Position numbers and translations under genes: made by a program
Notes under the pieces: model-generated
Databases searched by the model: none
What the model saw: only the letters and a program-made list of their open reading frames with translations
Told to the model about the DNA's origin: nothing
Source: Dehalococcoidia bacterium
Lineage (GTDB): Bacteria; Chloroflexota; Dehalococcoidia; Bin125
DNA length: 64,000 nt
Reading direction: 5' to 3'
Assembly: GCA_022825855.1 (NCBI GenBank)
Contig: JAJDWB010000010.1
Location: 223,651 to 287,650 of the forward strand
Shown here: piece after piece, positions 45,781-54,798 of the stretch
Layout of the letters: each line of letters starts with the position of its first letter
Numbering within the stretch: position 1 is the first letter of the stretch

Positions 45781-48351
45781 ATGACGACGGGCACGAAGAC
45801 GGGCAAGCACAGGTCGATCCAGATGTTGTTGGTGGCGCTGCTGGCGGCGTTTGGGCTCGCCCTGTTTGCGGCCTGCGGCGAGGATGAGGATCAGCAGCAA
45901 CAGGCGCAGCCGGCGGCGGCTGAGGAGCAAGAAGAGCAGCAGCAGGCGGCGGTCGATCAGGCGCAGCAGGACCAGCAGCAGGCGCAGCCCGCGCCGGCGG
46001 CCGAGGGTCCGCTGAAGATCGGCTTCCTGGCGGACTACTCGGGCGCGCTGGCGGAGTTCGGCCCGGCGATTCAGACCGGGGTCGACCTGGCGATCAAGCA
46101 TCTGAACGAAGCAGGCGGCGTGCTGGGTCACGAGGTCGAGCTGGTCGTGGGCGACACGGCGCTCGACCCGACGCAGGCGACGGAGGAGGCGCGGCGGTTG
46201 ATCGAGGTCGAGGGCGTGCATGCGATCGTTGGACCGCTGGCGTCCTCGATCACGCTGGCGGTGGCGGAGTCGGTGGCCTCGCCGGCCGGCGTGCCGGTGA
46301 TCTCGCCCTCGGCAACGTCGCCGCAGCTCACGATCGCGGAGGACGACGACTACCTCTTCCGCAGCACGACGTCGGACGCGGCGCAGGGTCCGGTGCTGGC
46401 GCAGCTCGCCGCCGACCAGGGTTTGAACAACGTCGGCGTGCTGTTCCTCAACGACCCCTACGGCCAGGGACTGGCCGAGGCGTTCGCCAACTCGTGGGGC
46501 GGCGAGGTGACGCTGGTCTCGATCGAGGACGGCCAGGCGTCGTACCTGTCGGAGCTGCAGCAAGTGGCGAGCAACGGCGCGCAGGCGCTGGTCGCGATTG
46601 CCTTCCCGCAGCAGGCGGAGGTCTTCCTGCGCGAGGCGCTGGAGCAAGGTCTGTTCAACCACTTCCTGTTCGTCGACGGGACCAAGAGCCAGGACCTGCT
46701 TGACGCGATCGGCGAGGAGTACCTGAACGGAATGCAGGGCACGGCGCCGGCGCCGGGTCCGGAGTCGGAGTCGCTGCAGCTGTTCAACGAGGCCTACGTG
46801 GCCGAGTACGGCGAGCTGTCGCCGCTGCCGTTCATTCGCGAGGCGTACGACGCGGCGATCGCGGTCGGCCTGGCGGCGATTGCGGCCGGATCGGTCGACT
46901 CGGACGCGATTCGCGAGAACCTGCGCAACGTGGCGGCGCCTCCGGGCGCGGCCTACGCGGCCGGCGCGGACGGGGTGGCCCAGGCGGTGGACGCGCTGAG
47001 CAGCGGCGAGCGGATCGACTTCGCCGGCGCGGCGACGTCGCTGGACTGGGATGAGAACGGCGACGTGACCTCGGGCTACATCGGGGTCTGGCAGTACACG
47101 GCCGACGGAATCGAAGAGATCAGCGTCACGGCCTTCGACTTGAGCAGCGGGCCGGTCGTGGCGCAGCCGACCTCGCAGCCCGATCCACCGGCGCCTGCGG
47201 TCTCGGAGGAGCCGCTGAAGATCGGCCTGCTAGCCGACTTCTCGGGTCCGCTGGCGGAATTCGGTCCGAGCATCCAGAGCGGGGTGGAACTGGCGATCAA
47301 GCATCTGAACGACGGCGGCGGCGTGCTGGGCCACGCGGTCGAGCTGGTGACCGGCGACACGGCGCTGGACTCGACCCAGGCGACGGAAGAGGCGCGGCGG
47401 CTGATCGAGGTTGAGGGGGTCCACGCGATCGTGGGTCCGCTGGCCTCGTCGATCACGCTGGCGATCGTCGAGTCGGTGGCTGCCGACGCCGGGATCCCGG
47501 TGATCTCGCCCTCGGCGACGTCGCCGCAGTTGACGATTGCCGAGGACAACGACTTCCTCTTCCGCAGCACGGTCTCGGACGCGGCGCAGGGTCCGGTGCT
47601 GGCGCAACTGGCGCGGGACGAGGGCTTTGACAACGTCGGCGTGATGTACCTGAACGACCCGTACGGTCAGGGGCTGGCGGAGGCGTTCAACGCGGCCTGG
47701 GACGGCGATGCGAGCATTGTCTCGTTCGAGCCGAGCCAGGCGAGCTATCTGGCGGAGCTGCAGCAGGCGGCGAACACGGGGGCCGAGGTGTTGATCGTGA
47801 TCGCCTTCCCGCAGGAGGCGACGCTGTTCATGCGCGAGGCGATCGAGCAGGACATCTTCACGCAGTTCCTGTTCGTCGACGGCAGCAAGAGTCAGGACCT
47901 GGTCGACGCGATCGGCGGCGAGTACCTAGAGGGGATGCGGGGCACGGCGCCCGCGCCGGGTCCGGAGTCGCCAGCCTTACAGCTCTTCAACGAGTCTTAC
48001 ATCGAGGAGTACGGATCGCTGTCGCCGCTGCCGTTCGTGGTCGAGGCGTACGACGCGACCGTGGCGATCGGGGTTGCGGCGCAGGCGGCCGGGTCGGTCG
48101 ATCCGGCGGCGATCCGCGACAGCCTGCGCAGCGTGGCCGGACCGCCGGGCGATCCGTACGCGATCGGCGGGATCGGCGTGGGCGCGGCGCTGGCGGCGGT
48201 TGCCGAGGGCTTTGCGGTCAACCTCGAAGGCGCGGCGACCTCACTCGACTGGAACGAGAACGGGGACATCACGTCCGGGTACATCGGCGTCTGGGCCTAC
48301 GAGGGCGGACAGATCGTCGAGATCAGCGTGACGCCGTTCAGTCTCGACTGA
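45781..48351 (+). CDS. Fused double LivJ-type binding lipoprotein
   Basis: An 856-aa lipoprotein that holds two complete Peripla_BP_6 (LivJ-type) domains in one chain. Signal with lipobox Cys C32, then a Gln/Ala/Glu stalk (about 34-73). Domain 1 begins at about 75 (EGPLKIGFLADYSG) and domain 2 at about 476 (EEPLKIGLLADFSG): the period is 401 residues. Both have HAIVGPLASSITLA, SPSATSPQLTIAE and TSLDW..NGD.TSGYIGVW, so both look intact and are very similar by eye. A Pro-rich linker (VAQPTSQPDPPAPAVS) joins them, with no second signal or lipobox. Family members bind branched-chain amino acids or other carboxylates. No close known parallel comes to mind. Confidence 0.92.
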   Translation: MTTGTKTGKHRSIQMLLVALLAAFGLALFAACGEDEDQQQQAQPAAAEEQEEQQQAAVDQAQQDQQQAQPAPAAEGPLKIGFLADYSGALAEFGPAIQTGVDLAIKHLNEAGGVLGHEVELVVGDTALDPTQATEEARRLIEVEGVHAIVGPLASSITLAVAESVASPAGVPVISPSATSPQLTIAEDDDYLFRSTTSDAAQGPVLAQLAADQGLNNVGVLFLNDPYGQGLAEAFANSWGGEVTLVSIEDGQASYLSELQQVASNGAQALVAIAFPQQAEVFLREALEQGLFNHFLFVDGTKSQDLLDAIGEEYLNGMQGTAPAPGPESESLQLFNEAYVAEYGELSPLPFIREAYDAAIAVGLAAIAAGSVDSDAIRENLRNVAAPPGAAYAAGADGVAQAVDALSSGERIDFAGAATSLDWDENGDVTSGYIGVWQYTADGIEEISVTAFDLSSGPVVAQPTSQPDPPAPAVSEEPLKIGLLADFSGPLAEFGPSIQSGVELAIKHLNDGGGVLGHAVELVTGDTALDSTQATEEARRLIEVEGVHAIVGPLASSITLAIVESVAADAGIPVISPSATSPQLTIAEDNDFLFRSTVSDAAQGPVLAQLARDEGFDNVGVMYLNDPYGQGLAEAFNAAWDGDASIVSFEPSQASYLAELQQAANTGAEVLIVIAFPQEATLFMREAIEQDIFTQFLFVDGSKSQDLVDAIGGEYLEGMRGTAPAPGPESPALQLFNESYIEEYGSLSPLPFVVEAYDATVAIGVAAQAAGSVDPAAIRDSLRSVAGPPGDPYAIGGIGVGAALAAVAEGFAVNLEGAATSLDWNENGDITSGYIGVWAYEGGQIVEISVTPFSLD

Positions 48352-48375
48352 GGCGTCGGGCGGATTGCATGATGG

Positions 48376-48404
48376 ACGGCGGGCGGCGCGGCGCTGCCCG
48401 CCGT
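48376..48404 (+). terminator. Hairpin between binding-protein genes 1 and 2
   Basis: ACGGCGGGC (48376-48384) pairs with GCCCGCCGT (48396-48404), 11-base loop, then TGTCAT. No long U tract. It may act as an attenuator that raises expression of the first binding protein relative to later genes. Confidence 0.45.
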
Positions 48405-48471
48405 TGTCATGCCGGCGAGTGCGCATACGCTGAGGGAGACGAACCCGGCGGCGTTGCAAAGCGGATGGGAC

Positions 48472-49797
48472 ATGATGACGATCTCTCGGATGATCTCGGC
48501 ACTTGGCGTGCTCGTGTTTGTGCTGGCGCTGGTCGTTGGCTGCTCGGGCGACGGCGAACAGGCCGCCCAGCCTGAGCCGGCGGCGGCTGAGCAAGGGCAG
48601 GCGCAGACGGAAGCGGAGGCAAGCGATGAGGACGCGTCGCCGGGTCCGCTGAAGATCGGCTTCATCGGCGACCTGACCGGCGGTCTGGCGGAAATCGGCG
48701 TGGAGATGCGGGACGGGTTCCTGCTGGCGATCGAGCAGGTGAACGAGGCGGGCGGCGTGTTCGGCCGGCCGGTGGAGTTCGTGATCGGCGACACCAACAC
48801 CGACCCGACGATTGCGGTGGAGGAGGCGCGGCGGATGATCGAGATCGAGGGCGTGCATGTGATCGTGGGCGCGCACGCGAGCGCGAACACGCTGGCGATC
48901 GCGGAGAGCGTGACCGGACCGGCGGGGATCCCGCAGATCTCGCCGGCGTCGTCGTCGCCGCAACTGGCGGTCGCGAACGATGACGATTTCCTCTTCCGGG
49001 CGACGCTGAACGACGAGGTGCAGGGTCCGGCGCTGGCGCAGTTGGTGCGCGAGCAGGGTTACACGAACGTAGGCGTGATCTACCGCGACGACGCCTGGGG
49101 TCAAGGCATCGCCGACGCGTTCGAGGCCTCGTTCACGGAGGCATGGGGCGGCGAAGTGGTCAAGGTGGCGGTGGCGCCGCAACAGACGAGTTACCTGAGC
49201 GAGCTGCAGCAGACGCTGACCAACGAGCCCGAGGCGCTGGTCATGCTGGCCTACGTGCCGGAGGGTTCGATCATCCTGCGCGAGGCAATCGAGCATGAGC
49301 TGTACGAGCTGTTCGTGTTCGGTCCGACGAGCCGCAATCCGTCGCTGCTGGAGGCGATCGGGGCGGAGCACCTGGGCGGCATGCACGGGACGGCGCCGGG
49401 CACGGCGCCGGGCACGGAGTCGGCGCTGCTCTGGGAGGCGGCGTTCATCGGCAGGTTTGAGCGGCCCTATGGATTCCCCTACACGAAGCAGGTGTACGAC
49501 GCCGTGGTGGCGTTCGCGCTGGCGGCCGAGGCGGCGCAGTCGACGGAGGGCGCGGCGATCCGCGACCAGTTGCGGCGGATCGGCGGCGCGCCCGGGCTGC
49601 AGGTGTTTGCCGACGTGGGCAGCATCCGCCTGGGCCTGGAAGCCGCCCGCAACGGCGAAGATCTCGATTACGAGGGCGCGGCGCAGTCCCTGGAGTGGGA
49701 CGAGGTGGGCGACCTGGCCAGCGGCTACGTCGGGATCTGGCGATTCACGGACGAGGGCGGGATCGAGGACACCGGGGTGATCCCCTACGGCGAGTGA
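48472..49797 (+). CDS. LivJ-type binding lipoprotein 2
   Basis: A 441-aa Peripla_BP_6 protein. Signal with lipobox VVGC, C24, then a Glu/Ala/Gln stalk (29-58). The domain starts PLKIGFIGDLTGGLAEIG, with VIVGAHASANTLAIAES and SPASSSPQLAVAND at the ligand-binding hinge. Here the hinge motif PLASS of the fused protein is AHASA and SPSATS is SPASSS, so ligand preference probably differs. Start at the first of two ATGs (48472). It follows the fused protein by 120 bp. Confidence 0.9.
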   Translation: MMTISRMISALGVLVFVLALVVGCSGDGEQAAQPEPAAAEQGQAQTEAEASDEDASPGPLKIGFIGDLTGGLAEIGVEMRDGFLLAIEQVNEAGGVFGRPVEFVIGDTNTDPTIAVEEARRMIEIEGVHVIVGAHASANTLAIAESVTGPAGIPQISPASSSPQLAVANDDDFLFRATLNDEVQGPALAQLVREQGYTNVGVIYRDDAWGQGIADAFEASFTEAWGGEVVKVAVAPQQTSYLSELQQTLTNEPEALVMLAYVPEGSIILREAIEHELYELFVFGPTSRNPSLLEAIGAEHLGGMHGTAPGTAPGTESALLWEAAFIGRFERPYGFPYTKQVYDAVVAFALAAEAAQSTEGAAIRDQLRRIGGAPGLQVFADVGSIRLGLEAARNGEDLDYEGAAQSLEWDEVGDLASGYVGIWRFTDEGGIEDTGVIPYGE

Positions 49798-49961
49798 CGC
49801 GCGGCGCGCCGGGGGCCGTTTGGTAATGCGTGATGCAATCGGTCTGACAACCGGCATGCGCGGGACCTGATCGAACGAGCGCAGAATGGGTAGCTTCGCG
49901 GCATGACGACCGCTGCACACGCGGCGTGCACGATGCATATGCAAATGAAGGGTTCGGGCTC

Positions 49962-51254
49962 ATGCTTTCGCATCTGAAGTTGTTCGCGGCGCTGCTGGCG
50001 GTGTGCCTCCTGGGGGGCGCGATGGCCGCCTGCTCCGACGATGAGGCCGAGCAGGCGCAGGAGCAGGCTGCTGGCCAACAAGGCGAATCCGAGCAAGCCG
50101 CGGCCGACGGCGAGCCGTTCAAGATCGGGCTGATGCTGGACTTCACCGGCGGATTGGCGGAGTACGGCAACGAGATGCGGCGCGGCTTCGACCTGGCGAT
50201 CAAGCAGATCAACGCCGCCGGCGGCATCTGGGGTCAGCCGGTCGAGGCCTACGTGACCGACTCGACCCTCGACCCGACGGTGGCGGTCGAGGAGGCGCGC
50301 CGGCTGGTCGAAGTCGAGGGCATTCACGCCTTCGTCTGCTGCACGGCGAGCAGCATCACGCTGGCGGTGACCGACATCACCTCGGTCGCGCAGGTGCCGA
50401 TGGTGAGTCCGTCGGCCACTTCGCCGCAGTTGACGCTGGCCGAGGACGACGACTTCCTCTTCCGCTCGACGCTGTCGGACGCGGCCCAGGGTCCGATCCT
50501 GGCTCAGATTGCCGCCGACCGCGGCTTCGACAACGTGGGGCTGATCTACCGCAACGACGCCTGGGGCCAGGGCTACGCGACGGCGTTCGAAGGCGCCTGG
50601 GACGGCGAACTGGTCAGCATCGCCATCGATCCGGCGCAGACGACCTACGTCGCGGAGCTGCAGCAGAGCGCCGCCGACGGCGCGCAGGCGTTGATGGTGG
50701 TGACCTTCGTGCCCGAGGCCGAAATCATGATCCGCGAGGCGATTGAGCAGGGCATCTACGACCAGTTCGTGTTCAGCAACGGCGCGCAAAGCCTGGAGCT
50801 GATCGAGACGATCGGCGTGGAGCACCTGGCCGGGATGTACGGAGCGGGACCCGCGTCGGACAGCGACAGCGCCTCGGCCGTGGCCTGGCTGGAAGCGTTC
50901 ATGGACGAGTTCGGCGAACCGCCGGCGCTGCCCTATGTCAAGGAGACCTACGACGCCACGATCGCCCTGGCGCTGGCGGCGCAGGCGGCCGGCTCGCCGG
51001 ACGGCGGCGAGATTCGCGATCAGTTGCGCCCGATCGCGTCCGCGCCGGGCGTGGAGGCGATTGCCAGCCCCGAGTCGATCGCCGACGCCCTCGAACTGCT
51101 GGCCGACGGCGGCGATGTGGACTACACCGGCGCGGCGACGGCGCTGGAATGGGACGAGCACGGCGACCTGTCGTCGGGCTACTCCAGCATCTGGCGCTAC
51201 ACGGACGACGGCAACTTCGAGGACATCGAGATCGTGAGCTACAGCGCCGAATAG
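49962..51254 (+). CDS. LivJ-type binding lipoprotein 3
   Basis: A 430-aa Peripla_BP_6 protein. Signal with lipobox MAAC, C24, then a Gln/Glu/Ala stalk (27-52). The domain starts FKIGLMLDFTGGLAEYG; HAFVCCTASSITLAVTD has an unusual CC pair in the first hinge, while SPSATSPQLTLAE is as in the fused protein. Start at ATG 49962 with GAAGGG about ten bases upstream; the frame is open a few codons further up. It converges with livM: 25 bp separate the stops. Confidence 0.9.
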   Translation: MLSHLKLFAALLAVCLLGGAMAACSDDEAEQAQEQAAGQQGESEQAAADGEPFKIGLMLDFTGGLAEYGNEMRRGFDLAIKQINAAGGIWGQPVEAYVTDSTLDPTVAVEEARRLVEVEGIHAFVCCTASSITLAVTDITSVAQVPMVSPSATSPQLTLAEDDDFLFRSTLSDAAQGPILAQIAADRGFDNVGLIYRNDAWGQGYATAFEGAWDGELVSIAIDPAQTTYVAELQQSAADGAQALMVVTFVPEAEIMIREAIEQGIYDQFVFSNGAQSLELIETIGVEHLAGMYGAGPASDSDSASAVAWLEAFMDEFGEPPALPYVKETYDATIALALAAQAAGSPDGGEIRDQLRPIASAPGVEAIASPESIADALELLADGGDVDYTGAATALEWDEHGDLSSGYSSIWRYTDDGNFEDIEIVSYSAE

Positions 51255-51273
51255 TGCAAAGTGACCCGCCGCG

Positions 51274-51296
51274 CCGCGGTTAACGCGAAACCGCGG
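51274..51296. terminator. Bidirectional hairpin over the livM stop
   Basis: CCGCGGTT (51274-51281), AACGCGA loop, AACCGCGG (51289-51296): an 8-bp perfect stem between convergent binding-protein gene 3 and livM. It overlaps the livM stop codon. Probably stops transcription from both sides. Confidence 0.55.
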
Positions 51297-52329
51297 TGCG
51301 GATCCGCTGCCAGAGCGATCCGGCCAGCGACTCGGACGGTTCGCCGGGACCGGTCGAGACGAAGCGGCTGACCCGGTCGCGCTCGGCCAGCAGGCCCTGC
51401 GGCCGCCAGAGCAGGAAGACGACGATCAGCACGCCGATCAGCAGTTGACGGACCTGGAAAACGCGGCTGCCGAGCCAGTCGGGCAGGCTCTCCTGGATCA
51501 GCGGCGTGCCGAACCAGAAGAAGCCGACGACCAGCGATCCGAGCACGACCCCGCGGTGATTGCCGCTGCCGCCGACGATCAGCATCGTCCAGATAAAGAA
51601 GGTGCCGAGCAGGTCGGTGAAGGTCAGCGGCGAGATGGTTCCGTTGCGGTGCGCGTAGATCGCGCCGGCCAGACCCATCAGCATCGCGCCGAGGATGAAC
51701 GCGCCCATGCGGAAGCGGACCGTGTTCTTGCCCGAGGCCTTGGCCGTGTCCTCGTTGTCGCGGATCGCGCGCAGCGTCCGGCCCCAGGGCGAGGCGGTCG
51801 CGCGCGAGACCAGCCAGTAGACGACAATCAGCACCGCCAGCGCGATGGCCAGCTCGACCCAGCGGTAGCCGCCGCCGCTGACCTCGTCCTGCAGCAAACC
51901 GTCGATCCCGTTCAGCCCGCGGCTGCGGTTGACCAGGCCCTCGACCGAGTTGGCGATGCTGCGCAGGATCGCGGCCACGCCGATCGTCGCGATCGCGAGG
52001 AAGTCGTCGCGCAAACGCAGCGTCGGGATGCCGAGCAGGATGGCGAGCACCGCTCCGGCGACGGCGGCGAAGATCCAACCGACGGGGATTGGCACGCCCC
52101 AGCCAGCGACGTAGGCCTCGAGGCCCTCGGGCGGCGGCAGGGTGAGCACGGCGGAGACGTATGCGCCGACCATGAAGAACGCGGCGACGCCGAAGTTGAG
52201 GATGCCGACGCTCCACTGGACGTTGAGCGCCAGGGCAAGGATGGCAAAGATCGCGACGGTGGTGAGGAAGCCGACCGTCCAGTTGACCGCGCCGTCGAAG
52301 GTGACCAGGGTGACGATCAGCTGATCCAT
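51280..52329 (-). CDS. livM: Branched-chain amino-acid ABC permease LivM
   Basis: A 349-aa permease of the HAAT (branched-chain amino-acid/urea) family, about nine or ten spans. ALNVQWSVGILNFGVAAFFMVGAYVSAVL near the start and SPWGRTLRAIRDNEDTAKASGKN (the EAA-like loop contacting the ATPases) identify it. FFIWTMLIVGGSGNHRGVVLGSLVVGFFW is the conserved C-terminal part. One base follows the livH stop. Last gene of the livGFHM operon. Confidence 0.93.
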   Translation of the reverse strand: MDQLIVTLVTFDGAVNWTVGFLTTVAIFAILALALNVQWSVGILNFGVAAFFMVGAYVSAVLTLPPPEGLEAYVAGWGVPIPVGWIFAAVAGAVLAILLGIPTLRLRDDFLAIATIGVAAILRSIANSVEGLVNRSRGLNGIDGLLQDEVSGGGYRWVELAIALAVLIVVYWLVSRATASPWGRTLRAIRDNEDTAKASGKNTVRFRMGAFILGAMLMGLAGAIYAHRNGTISPLTFTDLLGTFFIWTMLIVGGSGNHRGVVLGSLVVGFFWFGTPLIQESLPDWLGSRVFQVRQLLIGVLIVVFLLWRPQGLLAERDRVSRFVSTGPGEPSESLAGSLWQRIRTAVSR

Positions 52330-52330
52330 G

Positions 52331-53245
52331 TCAACGCACCTGTCCGAACAGTCCGCGCGGACGCAGGAGCAGCACGACGATCACGATCACGAAGGGGATG
52401 CCCGGTTTGAGCCCGGTGTTGATCCACTGGGTCGAGACCTCCTGCGCCACGCCGACCAGCAGTCCGCCGAGCAGCGCGCCCCAGGGATTGCCGATCCCGC
52501 CGAGGATCACGGCTGCGAACAACGGCAAGAGCAGGCGGAACCCGGCGTCGAAGCGGACCTCGGCCTGCAAGCCGAGCATGACACCGGCGAGCGCCGCCAG
52601 CAGGCCGCCGACGAGCCAGGTGCCGTAGCGGATGCGGTTGGTGTCGATGCCCGAGGCCTCGGCCAGGCCGGGATTGTCGGCGGTGGCGCGCATCGCCTTG
52701 CCGAATCGGGTCCGGTAGAGCAGCCAGTAGAGCAGGACGGCGGCGAGCAGGGTGATGCCGACGATGAAGAACTGGTCGGGCTTGACCTTGATCCCGCCGA
52801 AGATCTCGATCGCCGGGTGGATGCCGGGCGTGTAGCGGAAGTTGGACGGTCCCCAGATCAGTTGAATCAGCGCGCGCAGGCCGATCGAGACCCCGAGCGA
52901 GGCAATCGCGAAGACGAAGAAGGTGCCGCCGGCGGCGCGCAGCCGGCGGAAGACCAGCCGTTCCAGCGCGATCGAGATGACGGCCACGCCGGCCATCGCG
53001 ACGAGGATGCCGACGACCAGTCCCCAGCCGAAGGAGAGCGAGCCGAACTGTCCGCCGGCGAAGCCCAGGTTGGCGCCCTCGCTGGAGACGACGAAGAAGG
53101 CCAGGAACATGCCCCAGCCCATCTTGTCGCCGTGGGCGAAGTCGCCGATGCCGAGCACGCCGTAGACCAGGGTCAGGCCCATCGCGCCCAGCGCGATGAT
53201 CGACCCGACGATGATGCCGACCGTGACCAGTTGCGCGATGTCTAT
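52331..53245 (-). CDS. livH: Branched-chain amino-acid ABC permease LivH, apparent ATA start
   Basis: A 304-aa permease of the HAAT family: DIAQLVTVGIIVGSIIALGAMGLTLVYGVLGIGDFAHG is the typical N-terminus, TRFGKAMRATADNPGLAEASGIDTNRI the ATPase-contact loop, and AVILGGIGNPWGALLGGLLVG the C-terminal signature. No ATG, GTG or TTG is in frame at the conserved start. The codon where Met is expected is ATA 53245-53243, in an ATAG overlap with the livF stop and with GGAAGGGAG six bases upstream. The next in-frame ATG would remove the first span. I therefore infer an ATA start. A sequencing error is the alternative. Confidence 0.85.
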   Translation of the reverse strand: MDIAQLVTVGIIVGSIIALGAMGLTLVYGVLGIGDFAHGDKMGWGMFLAFFVVSSEGANLGFAGGQFGSLSFGWGLVVGILVAMAGVAVISIALERLVFRRLRAAGGTFFVFAIASLGVSIGLRALIQLIWGPSNFRYTPGIHPAIEIFGGIKVKPDQFFIVGITLLAAVLLYWLLYRTRFGKAMRATADNPGLAEASGIDTNRIRYGTWLVGGLLAALAGVMLGLQAEVRFDAGFRLLLPLFAAVILGGIGNPWGALLGGLLVGVAQEVSTQWINTGLKPGIPFVIVIVVLLLRPRGLFGQVR

Positions 53246-54003
53246 GGCCGGCTCCCTTCCTCGATCGAGAAGCCTTCGCCCTCGGCCTGCCCGAGGAAGG
53301 CGCGTCCGACTTCGGTGCTGGTCAGCATCTCGGTGCCGCTGCCTTCGATCGCTTTCTCTCCGTCGACCATGACGATGCCGCGGTCGGACCAGACCAGCGC
53401 CTCGGTGGCGTTCTGCTCGACCATCAGGATGCCGACGCCGGACATGTGGATCCGGTAGATGCGGCTGAGCAACTGGCCGCGGGTCGCGGGCGCGAGCGCG
53501 GCGGTCGGTTCGTCGAGGCAGAGCATGACCGGATCGAGCATCAGCGCCCGAGCCATGGCCAGCATCTGCCGCTGTCCGCCGGACAGTCGGCTGGCCCGCT
53601 CGCCGGGCCGGCTCTCGAGGTCGGGGAACATGGCCAGGACTTCCGCAATCCGGTCGGCCAGACCGTCCTTGCGCATGTAGCCGCCCATCTCCAGGTTCTC
53701 GCGGATCGACATCGAGGTGAACACGTTGTCGACCTGAGGCACGTAGCCGACGCCGGAGGCGATCATCCGCGGCGTGGACCAACCGCTGACGTCCTCGCCC
53801 TGGAAGAAGCGGCGGCCGCGCTCGAACGGCAGCGCGCCGACGATGGCCTTGAGCAGCGTCGACTTGCCGGCGCCGTTGGGTCCGATGATCGTCAGGATCT
53901 CGTCCCGGTAGAGGTCGAGTTCGACGTCGTGGATGATCTCAATGCCCTCGACGTAGCCGCCGCTGAAGGCTTCGACCCGGAGCAGGGGCGGGCGCGTGCT
54001 CAT
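53242..54003 (-). CDS. livF: Branched-chain amino-acid ABC ATPase LivF
   Basis: A 253-aa ATPase: Walker A GPNGAGKSTLLKA, signature LSGGQRQMLAMARAL, Walker B VMLCLDEPTAAL. GVGYVPQVDNVFTSMSIRENLEMGGY is the LivF-type Q-loop region. C-terminal GSGTEMLTSTEVGRAFLG matches the family. Its ATG overlaps the livG stop (ATGA). It pairs with LivG to energise LivHM. Confidence 0.95.
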   Translation of the reverse strand: MSTRPPLLRVEAFSGGYVEGIEIIHDVELDLYRDEILTIIGPNGAGKSTLLKAIVGALPFERGRRFFQGEDVSGWSTPRMIASGVGYVPQVDNVFTSMSIRENLEMGGYMRKDGLADRIAEVLAMFPDLESRPGERASRLSGGQRQMLAMARALMLDPVMLCLDEPTAALAPATRGQLLSRIYRIHMSGVGILMVEQNATEALVWSDRGIVMVDGEKAIEGSGTEMLTSTEVGRAFLGQAEGEGFSIEEGSRP

Positions 54004-54770
54004 GTGCGCTGTCCGCTCAGGTAGGCGGCCTGGACCTCGGGATCGGTGAGCACCTCTTCGGCCCCGCCGACCGCGAGCACGCGGCCCTGGCCCATGACGA
54101 TTACGGGCTCGCAGAGCTGGCGGACGAAGTCGAGGTTGTGCTCGATGATCAGGAAGGTCAGTCCGAGCTGCTCGCTGAGCTCGCGAATGTGCTCGGAGAG
54201 CAGGCGGACGAGGGCCGGGTTGACGCCGGCGCCGGGCTCGTCCAGCAGGATCATCTTCGGTTCGGCCATCAGCGCGCGGGCCAGTTCGAGCAGCTTGCGC
54301 TGGCCGCCCGAGAGCGCGCCGGCGCGGATGTAGGCCTGGTGTCCGAGCTGGGTCAGCTCCAGCACCTGATGGGCGCGAGCCTCCAGCCGCTGCTCTTCCT
54401 CGCGCACGCGCCAGGGCAGCAGCCAGTTGCGCCAGACCTCCTCGCCCGACTGGCGCTCGCCGGCCAGCATCAGGTTCTCCAGCACCGTCATCGTGTCCAG
54501 TTCCTGCGGAATCTGGAAGGTGCGCACGAGTCCGTTGCTGAACATCCGGTGGGGCGGGAATCCGGTCACGTCCTGGCCGTCGAAGCGGACCCGACCGCCG
54601 TCGGGTTTGAGGAATCCGGCGACGCAGTTGAAGGCGGTCGTCTTGCCGGCGCCGTTGGGGCCGATCATGCCGGCGATCTGGCCCTGCTCGACCTCGAACG
54701 AGGCGCGGTCGCAGGCGCGCAAGCCGCCGAAGCGCTTGTCCAACTCGCTCACTTCGAGCAACGCGCTCAT
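54000..54770 (-). CDS. livG: Branched-chain amino-acid ABC ATPase LivG
   Basis: A 256-aa ATPase: SELDKRFGGLRACDRASFEVEQGQIAGMIGPNGAGKTTAFN (LivG-type start with Walker A), QDVTGFPPHRMFSNGLVRTFQIPQ, signature LSGGQRKLLELARALM, Walker B MILLDEPGAGVNP (the LivG PGAGxNP). Start at ATG 54770; a longer frame overlaps the HIT gene. First gene of the liv set, 28 bp after the HIT stop. Confidence 0.95.
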   Translation of the reverse strand: MSALLEVSELDKRFGGLRACDRASFEVEQGQIAGMIGPNGAGKTTAFNCVAGFLKPDGGRVRFDGQDVTGFPPHRMFSNGLVRTFQIPQELDTMTVLENLMLAGERQSGEEVWRNWLLPWRVREEEQRLEARAHQVLELTQLGHQAYIRAGALSGGQRKLLELARALMAEPKMILLDEPGAGVNPALVRLLSEHIRELSEQLGLTFLIIEHNLDFVRQLCEPVIVMGQGRVLAVGGAEEVLTDPEVQAAYLSGQRT

Positions 54771-54798
54771 AGTCCCTCGCTCGGTCCGGTCGGCAGGC

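Noticed and set aside
45781..48351. Fused binding protein as an assembly duplication
   Set aside because: The two halves differ at many third positions and in protein sequence, and an in-frame Pro-rich linker joins them; an artefact would give near-identical copies.
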